From Rhizobium sp. NLR16a (GTDB lineage: Bacteria > Pseudomonadota > Alphaproteobacteria > Rhizobiales > Rhizobiaceae): 64,000 bases of DNA. The notes under the pieces were generated by a model. That model had not been told where the DNA came from. It saw only the letters and a list, made by a program, of their open reading frames with translations, and did not search any database. Position numbers and translations under genes: made by a program. Positions 52,570 to 61,459 of the stretch are shown piece by piece. Position 1 is the first letter of the stretch; each line of letters starts with the position of its first letter. The stretch covers positions 1 through 64,000 of the forward strand of contig NZ_CP072866.1 of the NCBI RefSeq assembly GCF_017948245.1, given 5' to 3'.

Positions 52570-52976
52570 GACCCGACACCTCGCAAAATTGCGACGCCGA
52601 TCACACCGGCGGTCAGGAACGTGGCGACCGCCACCATCGATCGTGTAGAAAGGCGGGCAAGCCCAAGCACGCCGTGTCCGCTGGTGCAGCCCGAGCCCAT
52701 GCGTGAGCCGAAGCCGACAAGCAGTCCCGCCACGATGAGCAGCGGCCAGCCGGCGGTGATCTGCACGACCGGCCAGCCGCCGAACACGAGGAGATAGGTG
52801 AGCGGCCCGAGCATCAGCCCGAGCACAAAGGCAAGGTTGGTCGTCAAGCCGATCCCTTGCGCGAGACGCCCGACGATCCCGCTGATCCCGGCAATCCGGC
52901 CGTTGAGGAGCAGAAGCATGACGGCCGATGTCCCGATCAGCATGCCGCCGAGCAGAGATGGGAGATAGGCGCTCAT
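52566..52976 (-). CDS. YeeE/YedE-family protein, half-size
   Basis: 136 residues, four membrane helices. GSRMGSGCTSGHGVLGLARL is the conserved Cys block of the family's first half. Partner of the protein at 52138; both overlap by 4 bp. Overlaps bigR by 4 bp upstream. In the BigR operons of Agrobacterium and Xylella, similar membrane genes accompany blh and bigR. Confidence 0.88.
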   Translation of the reverse strand: MSAYLPSLLGGMLIGTSAVMLLLLNGRIAGISGIVGRLAQGIGLTTNLAFVLGLMLGPLTYLLVFGGWPVVQITAGWPLLIVAGLLVGFGSRMGSGCTSGHGVLGLARLSTRSMVAVATFLTAGVIGVAILRGVGS

Positions 52977-53320
52977 TTTTCTTCCTTCACGCAGAAGATG
53001 TCATAGAGGGCGGCAACCAGTTGCGCGGCCTTTTCTTCCGTCAGACGGTAGAAGATCTGTTTCCCCACCCGCCGCGTTTCGACGATGCCGGAGCCGCGCA
53101 GTACCGTCAGGTGCTGCGACAGATGCGGCTGGTGGACGTCGACTTTCTCTTCAAGCTCCCCGACCGAATACTCGTCTTCCACCAGGGTGCAGACGACCAT
53201 CAGACGCGCCGGATGGGACAGCGTCTTCAGAAGGTTCGCCACTTCGCCCGCGCGGAGAGAAAGCTCCGCAGGAGACAGCCCAGCCTTCATCATTGCCTTC
53301 AGATCGGCGGTCATCCCCAT
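52973..53320 (-). CDS. bigR: BigR/SqrR-type ArsR-family repressor sensing persulfide
   Basis: 115 residues, winged helix of the ArsR family. Cys44 (LMVVCTLVE) and Cys110 (DIFCVKEEK) match the pair that form a disulfide or polysulfide bridge in BigR and SqrR and release DNA. DNA helix in HQPHLSQHLTVLRGSGI. Controls its own operon, most likely through the AT-rich palindrome at 54627. Overlaps the end of the blh gene by 10 bp. Confidence 0.9.
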   Translation of the reverse strand: MGMTADLKAMMKAGLSPAELSLRAGEVANLLKTLSHPARLMVVCTLVEDEYSVGELEEKVDVHQPHLSQHLTVLRGSGIVETRRVGKQIFYRLTEEKAAQLVAALYDIFCVKEEK

Positions 53321-54606
53321 GCTGCTCCCTGTAACGCATCGAGCGGAAACTTGAGGTAGCGCTTGCCGTTGGCTTCCGGCTCCGGCAGGCGCCCACTGCG
53401 GATGTTTACCTGCAGGGCATGGAGGATGAGCTTCGGCATCGGCAGCGTCTTGTCGCGCTTCGTCCTCAGCGCCACGAATTCTTCTTCCGTCACAGCAAGA
53501 TGCGGGTTGAACTTCTTCTGATCAGCGACGCTGCTTTCCCAGCGAGGTGCCCGCCCGTCTGGCTGGTAGTCGTGGCCGGTGAAGATCCGCATCTCATCCG
53601 GGAGCGTGAGGATGTCCTGTATCGACTTCCACAGGACGCGTGCGTCACCACCGGGGAAGTCGGCTCGTGCGGTCCCGCTGTCGGGCATGAAGAGCGTGTC
53701 GTGCACGAAAGCCGCATCGCCGATCACATAGGTGATGGAGGCGAGGGTGTGTCCCGGCGAGAACAGCACCTTGGCATCGATGGAGCCGACCTTGAAGGTC
53801 TCACCATGGGCGAACAGCCGGTCCCATTGCGAACCGTCGGTCGCGAGCTCTGGCCAGTTGTAAATGCCCTTCCACAGCTTCTGGACATCCACGACGCGCT
53901 CGCCGATGGCCGTTTTCGCCCCCGTCTTCTCCTTCAGATACTGCGCCGCCGAGAAGTGGTCGGCGTGCGGATGGGTGTCGAGGATCCACTCGACGCTCAG
54001 CCCCTGGTCGCGGACGTAGTCGAGGATGGCGTCGGCATTGATGGTCGCTGTCGCCCCTGACTTCTCGTCGAAGTCGAGCACAGGGTCGATGATGACGCAC
54101 TCGCTGCTCGCGGGATCTGAAACCACGTACTGAACGCTCCAGGTACGCTTGTCGAAGAAGCCCTTTACCTGTGGACGGCGCGCGGCTTGCTTCTCAAGCC
54201 AGCGTGCGGCGGCGCTGGTGTCGTAGCCGCGGCTGCGTCCGAACTCGACGACCTCATCGGCAGACATGCGGCCGTCAAGGACCTCACCGATCAAGTAGAG
54301 GCTCAGCGAGCGAGTGCCGGTCTTGCAGTGGCCGAACACAGGCCCCTCGGATTCGTCGACCGCGCGCTGGAACGCACGCACGTCCGCCTCGGTGATCGTG
54401 CTGGCCGTGACCGGGATGAATGCATAGGACAGGCCGCAGTGCTTCGCTTCCTGGCTTTCCGCTTGCGTGCCGGGTTGTGCAGGATCCTCGTCTTCCGGTC
54501 GGTTGTTGATGAGTGTCTTGAATCCTTTGTCGCGGAGTGACTGGATGTCCTCAATGCTCGGCTGCGTCGAGACGGAAAGCTTCTCGGATATTGCTGTAAT
54601 GGGCAT
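53311..54606 (-). CDS. blh: Bifunctional sulfurtransferase/persulfide dioxygenase (Blh)
   Basis: 431 residues. Domain 1 (about 1-110, DUF442): Cys-based sulfur transfer site VFGHCKTGTRSL. Domain 2 (about 145-400): metallo-beta-lactamase persulfide dioxygenase with THPHADHFSAAQ, SPGHTLAS and FTGHDYQPDG as iron ligands. Converts glutathione persulfide to sulfite, with the first domain handling thiosulfate or sulfane sulfur. Cytoplasmic. ATG 54606 has GGAG six bases upstream. First gene of the BigR operon. Role: sulfide detoxification. Confidence 0.92.
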   Translation of the reverse strand: MPITAISEKLSVSTQPSIEDIQSLRDKGFKTLINNRPEDEDPAQPGTQAESQEAKHCGLSYAFIPVTASTITEADVRAFQRAVDESEGPVFGHCKTGTRSLSLYLIGEVLDGRMSADEVVEFGRSRGYDTSAAARWLEKQAARRPQVKGFFDKRTWSVQYVVSDPASSECVIIDPVLDFDEKSGATATINADAILDYVRDQGLSVEWILDTHPHADHFSAAQYLKEKTGAKTAIGERVVDVQKLWKGIYNWPELATDGSQWDRLFAHGETFKVGSIDAKVLFSPGHTLASITYVIGDAAFVHDTLFMPDSGTARADFPGGDARVLWKSIQDILTLPDEMRIFTGHDYQPDGRAPRWESSVADQKKFNPHLAVTEEEFVALRTKRDKTLPMPKLILHALQVNIRSGRLPEPEANGKRYLKFPLDALQGAAWG

Positions 54607-54626
54607 GACTGGCTCCGTGCTTAATT

Positions 54627-54646
54627 ATTATATGTTCTAATATAAT
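54627..54646. promoter_or_regulatory. Probable BigR operator, AT-rich palindrome
   Basis: Inverted repeat ATTATAT-GTTCTA-ATATAAT, 7-bp perfect arms, in a 40-bp AT-rich island 20 bp upstream of blh. BigR is known to bind AT-rich palindromes overlapping the promoter -10 region. Confidence 0.7.
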
Positions 54647-54722
54647 ATATATCGATATCTCATCAAGATCGGGCATGCAACTTTGTGCTTAGCCTGCGGC
54701 TCCCCGAAGAGGAGGAACCGCC

Positions 54723-55000
54723 ATGGCCATGACAAAAAAACCGGGTCAGCGCGCCCAGACATCCGACGAGATCAACCGGCGACCTGCGCTGGCAGATGGA
54801 GGAGAGGCTCACATCCCGACCAGATAGAATCCAGGCTGACGGAGCTCGATCGGAAGTGGAACATCGAGCGGACGTTCGAGGCGAATGCTTTCACGTTGGT
54901 CTTCACGGAACAGTCCTGGCGGCCGCGTTGGATCGCCGGTGGCTGATCGCCACGGGGTCGTCGACCAGAATTGGCGCTACCTACGACCGTCCTGAATGAT
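54723..55000 (+). pseudogene. Frameshifted small-protein gene
   Basis: ATG 54723 opens MAMTKKPGQRAQTSDEINR, then the coherent text jumps frame: DLRWQMEERLTS, next (another frame) IESRLTELDRKWNIERTFEA, next LAAALDRRWL. In order these form a protein resembling small membrane/rhodanese-partner proteins with an LDREWDIER motif, broken by at least two frameshifts. Not functional as it stands. Confidence 0.55.
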
Positions 55001-55028
55001 CGCTGACTGGCACAATAAGATTAGGCTC

Positions 55029-56384
55029 TTACGTGATAGGCAAGCGCACGCGCACTTCGACGCCCTCGCTTTTTCCTGAGCGGGGAGACACGACGTCGAC
55101 AGCTGCTTCGACACGATCTGCGATCGCCTTGACGATGGCGAGTCCAAGCCCCGATCCATCAATCTTGACGTTGCCGCGCTCGAACTGGCGCATCAGGCGA
55201 TCCATTGCCTCTGTAGGAAGCGTCGCTCCATCATTGGCAACACAAAGAACCCCTTCAGGTTCTAGAACCACTTCGACCGGGCTTCCTCGTGCTCCGTGCT
55301 TCAATGCGTTTTCGATGAGATTACGGGAGAGGATTCCGACCGCATCTGGATCGAGCGGCGATAGAACGGGCCCTTCCGGCATAGTCAGCTCAATTTGCCG
55401 CTCTCCGGCACGTTCGAAGTCCTCTACGATCATGCGGATCACCGTCCTCAGATCGGACGGTTCGTCGGCGCGCAGCCGACCGCCTTCGGCTCGGGCGAGT
55501 TGCATCAGCTTTTCCGACATGCGCATCAGCCGCTTGAGCGTGGCTTCGATCTCATTTGTGCGCTGTGCCGTCAGCCTTTCCTTCGTCTCGGAGCGGATGC
55601 GTTGCGCCTGCGCTATCGCGCCGGCAACCGGTGTGCGGAGTTCATGCGCCGCGTTTGCAGCAAAGGCCCGCTCCGCCTCGAACGCGGCCCTCAGGCGGTC
55701 GAGAAGCTGATTGATTCCGGCGGAAATCGGCCGCAGTTCACTTGGCAAGCCGCTGTCCGGCAAAGGTGACAGATCCTGCGCTCCCCGACGGGAAAGTCCC
55801 TGCCGAAGAGCACGGACCGGACGCAGAGAATAGCGGACCGCGAACAGGATCACCACAAGGCTCAGCGGAATGACAACCAGCAGCGGCAACAACAGCCCGA
55901 GCAGCATGCTCTGCGACAGTTCCCGACGACGATCCAGTGGTTCGGCCACAGCGATGACCAGGTTTCCGTTAGCGCTTGCCGCATAATAGAGTTGATGCGT
56001 CCTGGTGCGGGAAAACCCCTGTCTCTCGAACGGAGGAAAGATCGAGGCGTCCGCACCCGCCGAACCAAGCAGCACACGGCCTTGTCTGTCGCGCAGGATG
56101 AAGGTGACATCCTCGCCGTAGCGAGCCTTTCGTTCTTGTCGCGGATCACGCCCGACGTCGTCGTCCTCCTCATCATCAACGCTTTCACGTCTCTGGTGTC
56201 CTTCGCGCAGGTCATGTTGGGCGATCGGCAGGATGCGCTCGGCAGTCGCTTTCAACCCGTCGTTATAGACTTCTTCCATGTCTTGTCCGAGGCGGTGCGC
56301 GGTGGCTATGGCGGCCGCGAGCCACAATATGGTCACTGAAACACCGACCGCGACTGCCAGCCGCGCCTGAAGCGAAGACATCAT
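55029..56384 (-). CDS. Sensor histidine kinase with acidic periplasmic loop
   Basis: 451 residues. Two membrane helices (about 9-30, 160-185) around a periplasmic domain with a striking acidic run ESVDDEEDDDVGRD; HAMP linker; HisKA with AANAAHELRTPVAGA (His about 247); HATPase with NALKHGA and GSGLGLAIV. QseC/PmrB-like. The acidic loop suggests sensing of a divalent or ferric cation. ATG 56384 overlaps the stop of the response regulator (ATGA), so the two are co-translated. Confidence 0.9.
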   Translation of the reverse strand: MMSSLQARLAVAVGVSVTILWLAAAIATAHRLGQDMEEVYNDGLKATAERILPIAQHDLREGHQRRESVDDEEDDDVGRDPRQERKARYGEDVTFILRDRQGRVLLGSAGADASIFPPFERQGFSRTRTHQLYYAASANGNLVIAVAEPLDRRRELSQSMLLGLLLPLLVVIPLSLVVILFAVRYSLRPVRALRQGLSRRGAQDLSPLPDSGLPSELRPISAGINQLLDRLRAAFEAERAFAANAAHELRTPVAGAIAQAQRIRSETKERLTAQRTNEIEATLKRLMRMSEKLMQLARAEGGRLRADEPSDLRTVIRMIVEDFERAGERQIELTMPEGPVLSPLDPDAVGILSRNLIENALKHGARGSPVEVVLEPEGVLCVANDGATLPTEAMDRLMRQFERGNVKIDGSGLGLAIVKAIADRVEAAVDVVSPRSGKSEGVEVRVRLPIT

Positions 56385-57046
56385 CTTGATGGCCGTCCCA
56401 GCCGATAGCCTAGACCGCGCTCCGTCTCGATCACATGAGCCCCCAGCTTCTTGCGCAGCCGGCTCACATGAACCTCGATCGCATTGCTGCCGACTTCCTG
56501 ATCGAACGAATAGAGCCGCTCCTCGAGTTGTGCCTTGGAAAGCAATTGGCCAGGACGCTGGACGAAAACCTCGAACAGCACCCATTCGCGCGCCGTCAGA
56601 GCGACCGGCTTGCCGTTAAGCCTGACGCTGCGGGCGGCTAGGTCGACCTCCAATGGTCCAAGCGTAACGATCGGGTTCGGGTTGCCCGTATAGCGACGCG
56701 CCACAGAACCGATACGTGCGGAAAGTTCGTCTAGGTCGAAGGGCTTGACCATATAATCGTCCGCGCCGGCGTTCAGCCCGGCAATTCGGTCGGAAACCTG
56801 ATCCAGCGCAGTCAGTATGATCACGGGCGTCGCGTCTCCGCGCGCCCTCAGGCCCTTGAGGAAGGGAATGCCGAGGCCGTCCGGCAACATCAGGTCGAGC
56901 AGTACGAGATCGTAGGCGGCCGAGCAGAACGCATCTCGCGCCTCGTCGAGGCGGCTCATCCAATCGACGGAATGACCGTCCGCGGCGATCTGGTCACGAA
57001 TAGCCGTCCCCAGTGCCCTATCGTCCTCTATCAGCAGAACCCTCAT
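56381..57046 (-). CDS. OmpR-family response regulator
   Basis: 221 residues. Receiver with acidic pocket IEDDRAL, phosphoacceptor Asp in LVLLDLMLPDG, Thr in ILTALD and Lys in MVKPFD; C-terminal winged helix (ALTAREWVLFEVF, NAIEVHVSRLRKKLG, IETERGLGYRLG). PmrA/QseB group. Partner of the kinase it overlaps. Probably activates the divergent operon at 57284-61273, whose promoter lies in the 230 bp between. Confidence 0.92.
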   Translation of the reverse strand: MRVLLIEDDRALGTAIRDQIAADGHSVDWMSRLDEARDAFCSAAYDLVLLDLMLPDGLGIPFLKGLRARGDATPVIILTALDQVSDRIAGLNAGADDYMVKPFDLDELSARIGSVARRYTGNPNPIVTLGPLEVDLAARSVRLNGKPVALTAREWVLFEVFVQRPGQLLSKAQLEERLYSFDQEVGSNAIEVHVSRLRKKLGAHVIETERGLGYRLGRPSR

Positions 57047-57177
57047 GCAGGAATTCTCCCTTCGCCCTCTCTGTAGTCCATCCGCCAGCTTACCGGAAGC
57101 TGAAGCAAGATCTTGGCGTCCGTCAGGTGGCGGTCAGTCTGCGGCCTGAATTATCGGTTCGACACCGAGAGGAAACG

Positions 57178-57246
57178 ATGATGAAGACCGGCATCCCCGT
57201 GACGCTCGATGTCGTCGGAATCGAGGAACCCACGATCACGTGGTGA
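57178..57246 (+). CDS. Candidate 22-residue leader peptide
   Basis: ATG 57178 is preceded by AGAGGAAACG. The peptide is MMKTGIPVTLDVVGIEEPTI plus two residues. It sits in the leader of the Asp-rich gene and could be a leader, a small protein or chance. Confidence 0.25.
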   Translation: MMKTGIPVTLDVVGIEEPTITW

Positions 57247-57283
57247 TCCCTCGCTCTCGCCAATTCTCAAAGGAGACACACGC

Positions 57284-57631
57284 ATGAAACACCGCAAGCT
57301 CCTTCTTACCGCGATTGTCGCTACCGGCATTCTCGCCGCCTTCGCCGGTATGGCCCTACCGCTTAATCCATTGAGGCTCAGTGGTACCGACGTCGTGAAA
57401 GCGGATTATCGCGAACATGAGAGCAAAGGCCACAGCGAGGAACAACGCCGGCGTGAACACGAGGATGACCGCTACGCTGCCAACGGCTGTGGCGGCCGAA
57501 GTGATGACGACGATGATGACGATGGCAAGGCTGGGTGCGACGCTCGCAATCCCCCCATGCAAGAGAAAGCGAATCCCCCGAGCAACAGCCTGTTTACGCC
57601 CGGCAGCAAGCCGCGCGCCCAGATGAACTGA
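57284..57631 (+). CDS. Secreted Asp-rich small protein
   Basis: 115 residues, ATG 57284 after AAAGGAG. Signal peptide (KLLLTAIVATGILAAFAGMA). The mature part is very polar: His/Glu/Arg-rich (HESKGHSEEQRRREHEDD), then an unbroken run of seven Asp (SDDDDDDDGK) and two Cys. Likely periplasmic, metal-binding by composition; no family recognised. First gene of the DUF2271/PepSY/ApbE operon. Its acidic run mirrors the acidic loop of the neighbouring kinase. Confidence 0.68.
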   Translation: MKHRKLLLTAIVATGILAAFAGMALPLNPLRLSGTDVVKADYREHESKGHSEEQRRREHEDDRYAANGCGGRSDDDDDDDGKAGCDARNPPMQEKANPPSNSLFTPGSKPRAQMN

Positions 57632-57655
57632 CCGCACCCGGAAAGGAGATAAACA

Positions 57656-58132
57656 ATGAGGATGAAGTCGTATTTGGCCACGCTGGCCGTCACGACGGCG
57701 TTGACAGTACCCTGTCTGGCGCTCGCAACCGAAGTGACCTTCACCACCAGCATGCGCAACTATGGTGGAGACGGAGCCTATCTTGCCTACTACGTGACCG
57801 ACGCGCAGGGAAAATATGCCGGCAGCTTGTGGATGGCAGGAGGCAAGGCGCGCTACCACGAGCATCTGAGCGGCTGGTATCGGGCCACAGGCGGCGACAC
57901 AGGCGAAATCAACGGCATCACCGGAGCCAGCGTCGGGGCCGGCCGCTCGCTCAAGATCACACTTGACCTCGCCGATACCCTCTTTGATGCCGGCTATAAG
58001 CTGCACATCGATTCCGCCGTCGAAGACATGCGCGACAGCCCCAACGAAATCGTCGTGCCGCTAACCTCGGCCGGATCGGGTCAGGCGGCTAAAGGTAGTC
58101 ACTACATCGCCGACTTCATCTATACGCGTTAA
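57656..58132 (+). CDS. DUF2271 exported protein with flavinylation-like motif
   Basis: 158 residues, ATG 57656 after AAAGGAG. Signal peptide ending near LALAT. Mature part fits DUF2271 (TTSMRNYGGDGAYLAYYVTD; HYIADFIYTR at the end). It contains NGITGAS (about residue 88), close to the ApbE target consensus D-G-x-(S/T)-(G/S)-A-(T/S), with Asn in the first place. So FMN may be attached to the Ser. Followed by the PepSY reductase and ApbE in the same operon, which supports this. Confidence 0.85.
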   Translation: MRMKSYLATLAVTTALTVPCLALATEVTFTTSMRNYGGDGAYLAYYVTDAQGKYAGSLWMAGGKARYHEHLSGWYRATGGDTGEINGITGASVGAGRSLKITLDLADTLFDAGYKLHIDSAVEDMRDSPNEIVVPLTSAGSGQAAKGSHYIADFIYTR

Positions 58133-58149
58133 TCTGCAAGGAAATTGCC

Positions 58150-60348
58150 ATGATCCGGTCACTCCACCGCTGGTTCGGGCTGGTCGCCGCTGTGCTTATC
58201 GCCGTCATCGCCCTGAGCGGTACGGCACTCTCCATCTTCCCGGCCATTGAGGGGCTCACCACCCCTGTCACTCAAGACATCAGTGTCGCGGAACTCGCGG
58301 CACGGATCCAGACAACGGAACCCTCAGTAGAGCTGATCAGGCGCGCGCCATCCGGCCGGATCACGGCACACTATTTCGACGGCGACCAGCCGGCGTCTTC
58401 CATCATCGACCCGGCGACCGGCTCGCCCGCTGGCAGCGCCGACACGTCGACCGTCGAGCGTTGGCTCATCGAGCTTCATCGCGCGCTGCTCCTCGACGAT
58501 AGTGGCCGTCTCATCGTCGCTAGCGGCGCGGCATCCCTGCTGACGCTGACCCTGTCCGGCCTATTCCTGCTGGCGCGCCGTGCCGGCGGCTGGCGCCATA
58601 TGCTGAAGCCTGCAAAAGGCACGGGCGACAGACGCTTCCATGCCGTCATCTCGCGGATTGCGCTGCCCGGCCTGCTCCTGTCATCGCTAAGCGCACTCTG
58701 GATGACCGCCTCAACATTCGGCTATCTGCCGGAGGGGGCCGGCGCTCCGCCCTTCCCATCGCAGGTCAGTGGCGCCATCGGTGCTCAGATCGCCTCCATA
58801 ACCCTACTGCAGGAGACCCCGGTCGAAACATTTCGCTCCCTCAGCTTTCCGGCTGCCGGCGATGCAAGCGACGTATTTACCCTCAAGACGGCTGCCGGCG
58901 AAGGCTATATCGACCAGGGTAGCGGCGAACTGCTCGCCTGGAAGGATTCAAACTGGGTCAATCGCCTGACCGACCTCCTCGCCATGCTGCATACCGGTCA
59001 GGGAATGGCGTGGCTCGGCCTGCTTCTCGGTGTTTCCGCACTTGCCGTTCCTGTCCTCAGTTGGACCGGTCTCGCCGTCTGGTTCAGGGGGCGTGGCGAG
59101 AAGAAAGGCAGTTCCGTTTCCGCAGACGAGGCCGACACCATAATCCTCGTCGGCAGCGAGGGCGGGACGACCTGGGGCTTTGCCGAAACCCTGAGAAAAT
59201 CGCTCGCGGCGCATGGCATGCATGTCCATGTCGGTCCAATGTCGAGCTTCCAACCCGCACGCTGGCCCATCGCGCAACGGCTCATCCTTCTTGCCGCAAC
59301 CTATGGCGACGCCGAAGCCCCGGCGTCCGCGCAAGGTTTTCTGGAACGCTTTCGGCGCACGCCTGCAGAGAAGGGGCTTTCGCTTGCCGTTCTCGGCTTC
59401 GGCGACCGGAGCTTCCCTGCCTATTGCGGTTTCGCGGCCGACATCGCGCGGCTGGCGGAAGAGAAGGGCTGGGATAGGCTGCTGCCTTACGACACCGTGG
59501 ACCGTCAGTCGTCGCCGGATTTTGCTCGCTGGGGCCGTGATCTCGCGGAGATGCTCGGGCTCACCTTCGAACTCGATCACCGGCCCACCAGACCCAAGAC
59601 CTGGGAGCTTTCACTGGTCTCGCGACGCGACTATGGCGCAAGCGTTCAGGCCACGACTGTGATCCTGCGCTTCACTCCGCCGATGCCGTCCGTCTGGCAG
59701 CGTCTGGCCGGCAACGCATTTCCGCGGTTCGAAGCCGGCGACCTGGTCGGCATCCTGCCGGAAGGTTCGGAAGTGCCGCGCTTCTACTCGATCGCTTCGG
59801 GCACGAAGGACGGGTTCCTCGAAATCTGCGTCCGCAAGCAGCCGGGCGGCCTCTGCTCCGGACAACTGACAGCTCTGGAACCCGGGCAGACGGTGACGGC
59901 CTTCGTTCGCTCCAATCCGAGCTTTCGGCCTTTACACAGCGGCAGGCCCGTCATCCTGATCGGCGCAGGCACCGGTATCGGACCTCTTGCGGGATTCGCC
60001 CGCGCGAATAGGGCCCGCCACCCCATGTATCTTTATTTCGGAACACGTCATCCGGCGAGCGATGCTCTCTATGCGGAGGAATTGTCGGACTGGAGGCAGG
60101 ACGGCCGGCTGGCAGGCGTCTCCACCGCTTTCTCGCGCACCGCAAATCCGGCCTACGTCCAGGACATCTTGCGCAAGGATGCCGCTAAGATCGGTAGACT
60201 CATCGCGGCAGGCAGCCAGATCCTCGTCTGCGGCGGCCGTGACATGGCGGCGGGTGTGGCCGCCGCTCTCTCTGAAATCCTAATTCCGCAGGGCGTAAGT
60301 CTTGCAGCACTCAAGGCAGAGGGCCGTTATGCCGAAGACGTTTACTGA
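58150..60348 (+). CDS. PepSY-membrane / flavodoxin / FAD-NADPH reductase fusion protein
   Basis: 732 residues. PepSY-type membrane part (residues 1-310) with four helices (about 8-30, 122-142, 168-188, 285-312). Flavodoxin-like domain about 330-465 (IILVGSEGGTTWGFAETL, AATYGDAEAP). FAD and NAD(P) domains about 480-732 (RFYSIAS; GAGTGIGPLAGFAR; the CGGRDMAAG loop). Electrons from NADPH would pass over FAD and FMN through the membrane to periplasmic acceptors. Like CysJ fused to a ferric-reductase-type membrane unit. Starts 17 bp after the DUF2271 gene. Confidence 0.9.
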   Translation: MIRSLHRWFGLVAAVLIAVIALSGTALSIFPAIEGLTTPVTQDISVAELAARIQTTEPSVELIRRAPSGRITAHYFDGDQPASSIIDPATGSPAGSADTSTVERWLIELHRALLLDDSGRLIVASGAASLLTLTLSGLFLLARRAGGWRHMLKPAKGTGDRRFHAVISRIALPGLLLSSLSALWMTASTFGYLPEGAGAPPFPSQVSGAIGAQIASITLLQETPVETFRSLSFPAAGDASDVFTLKTAAGEGYIDQGSGELLAWKDSNWVNRLTDLLAMLHTGQGMAWLGLLLGVSALAVPVLSWTGLAVWFRGRGEKKGSSVSADEADTIILVGSEGGTTWGFAETLRKSLAAHGMHVHVGPMSSFQPARWPIAQRLILLAATYGDAEAPASAQGFLERFRRTPAEKGLSLAVLGFGDRSFPAYCGFAADIARLAEEKGWDRLLPYDTVDRQSSPDFARWGRDLAEMLGLTFELDHRPTRPKTWELSLVSRRDYGASVQATTVILRFTPPMPSVWQRLAGNAFPRFEAGDLVGILPEGSEVPRFYSIASGTKDGFLEICVRKQPGGLCSGQLTALEPGQTVTAFVRSNPSFRPLHSGRPVILIGAGTGIGPLAGFARANRARHPMYLYFGTRHPASDALYAEELSDWRQDGRLAGVSTAFSRTANPAYVQDILRKDAAKIGRLIAAGSQILVCGGRDMAAGVAAALSEILIPQGVSLAALKAEGRYAEDVY

Positions 60349-61273
60349 TCTCGCCCGCCATGCCCTGAACGGTCCCACCATGGGCACACGCTGGTCTGCC
60401 CTCTTCCACATGCCAGACGGCTTTGAAACCGCTGGGGTCTACGCCGCGATGGCGGGTGCCGTCGCAGAGGTCGATCGGCAGATGTCCACCTGGAAGCCCG
60501 AAAGCGATCTCAATCGCCTGAACGCGGCCCGTCCTGGCGAATGGGTCGCCCTTCCCGAGCAATTGGTGAAGGTGCTTCAGGCAGGCCTTGCCGTCGGCGT
60601 GGCTTCAGGCGGAGCCTTCGATATCGGCATAGGCGATGCCGTCGCCGCGTGGGGATTCGGCGTTGGAGAAGCCGACGCACAGGCAATAAAGGCTGCTCGC
60701 CGCTTACGCCGTAACCCGGCTCATGACATCCTGGAGCTCGACGCAGCTAACGGGCGGGTGCGAAAGCATGCCGACATGCGCTTCGACTTAAACGGCATCG
60801 CCAAGGGCTACGGTGTCGATCGGCTGGCGGAAGCCGCCGCTCTGCACGGCATAGAAGCGGGCCTTTTTGCCATTGACGGCGAGCTACGCGCCCGCGGCGC
60901 GCAGCCTGACGGCACGGGCTGGGCGGTTGCGGTCGAGAAACCTCATCGTCATCAACGCGCGCCGCATTCCATCATCGAACTTGAGGATGCGGCCGTCGCA
61001 ACCTCCGGGGATTATCGCCATTGGGTGGATGTCGGCGGACACCGCCTCTCCCACACCATCGATCCATGCCGCGGCATGCCGCTTGAGGATTCGCCCGCCT
61101 CGGCGACCGTGATCGCTCACGATTGCATGAGTGCGGACGCTTGGGCGACGGCAATGATGGTTCTTGGCGAGCACAGAGGGCTGAAATTGGCGAAGAGGCT
61201 GGGCCTCTCCGTGGTCTTCCTGTTTCACGGCCGTGAGGGCGGGGCAGGAGGTGGCGTGTTCGCCAGTTGCTGA
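60329..61273 (+). CDS. apbE: ApbE-family FAD:protein FMN transferase
   Basis: 314 residues, ATG 60329, overlapping the reductase gene by 20 bp. Motifs: GPTMGTRW at the N terminus, MSTWKPESDLNRLN, DLNGIAKGYGVDRLAE, HTIDPCRG and DCMSADAWATAMMVLG (Mg/flavin site). It transfers FMN from FAD to Ser/Thr of target proteins. I see no signal or lipoprotein peptide, while most ApbE proteins are exported. The probable target is the DUF2271 protein or a domain of the reductase. Confidence 0.9.
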   Translation: MPKTFTDLARHALNGPTMGTRWSALFHMPDGFETAGVYAAMAGAVAEVDRQMSTWKPESDLNRLNAARPGEWVALPEQLVKVLQAGLAVGVASGGAFDIGIGDAVAAWGFGVGEADAQAIKAARRLRRNPAHDILELDAANGRVRKHADMRFDLNGIAKGYGVDRLAEAAALHGIEAGLFAIDGELRARGAQPDGTGWAVAVEKPHRHQRAPHSIIELEDAAVATSGDYRHWVDVGGHRLSHTIDPCRGMPLEDSPASATVIAHDCMSADAWATAMMVLGEHRGLKLAKRLGLSVVFLFHGREGGAGGGVFASC

Positions 61274-61459
61274 ATGCGCATGCCCACCCGAAAGATTGCT
61301 GCTCGCGGATAGCGGTATCTTACATCCTGCGATAGCGAATTGAACGAGACGTTCCGCGAAATCAATTGCCGGTCACGCACGTGAACCGAGGCTCAAAGTG
61401 GTATCCACGGTGCTCCGCGACGGTGTCCCGAGCCTGAGGGAGAGGCGCCCGAATCCTCG

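Noticed and set aside
57061..57180. Direct repeats as a PmrA-type binding site for the response regulator
   Set aside because: Short AAGC(T)-type repeats near 57087-57106 are too weak to call a site with confidence.
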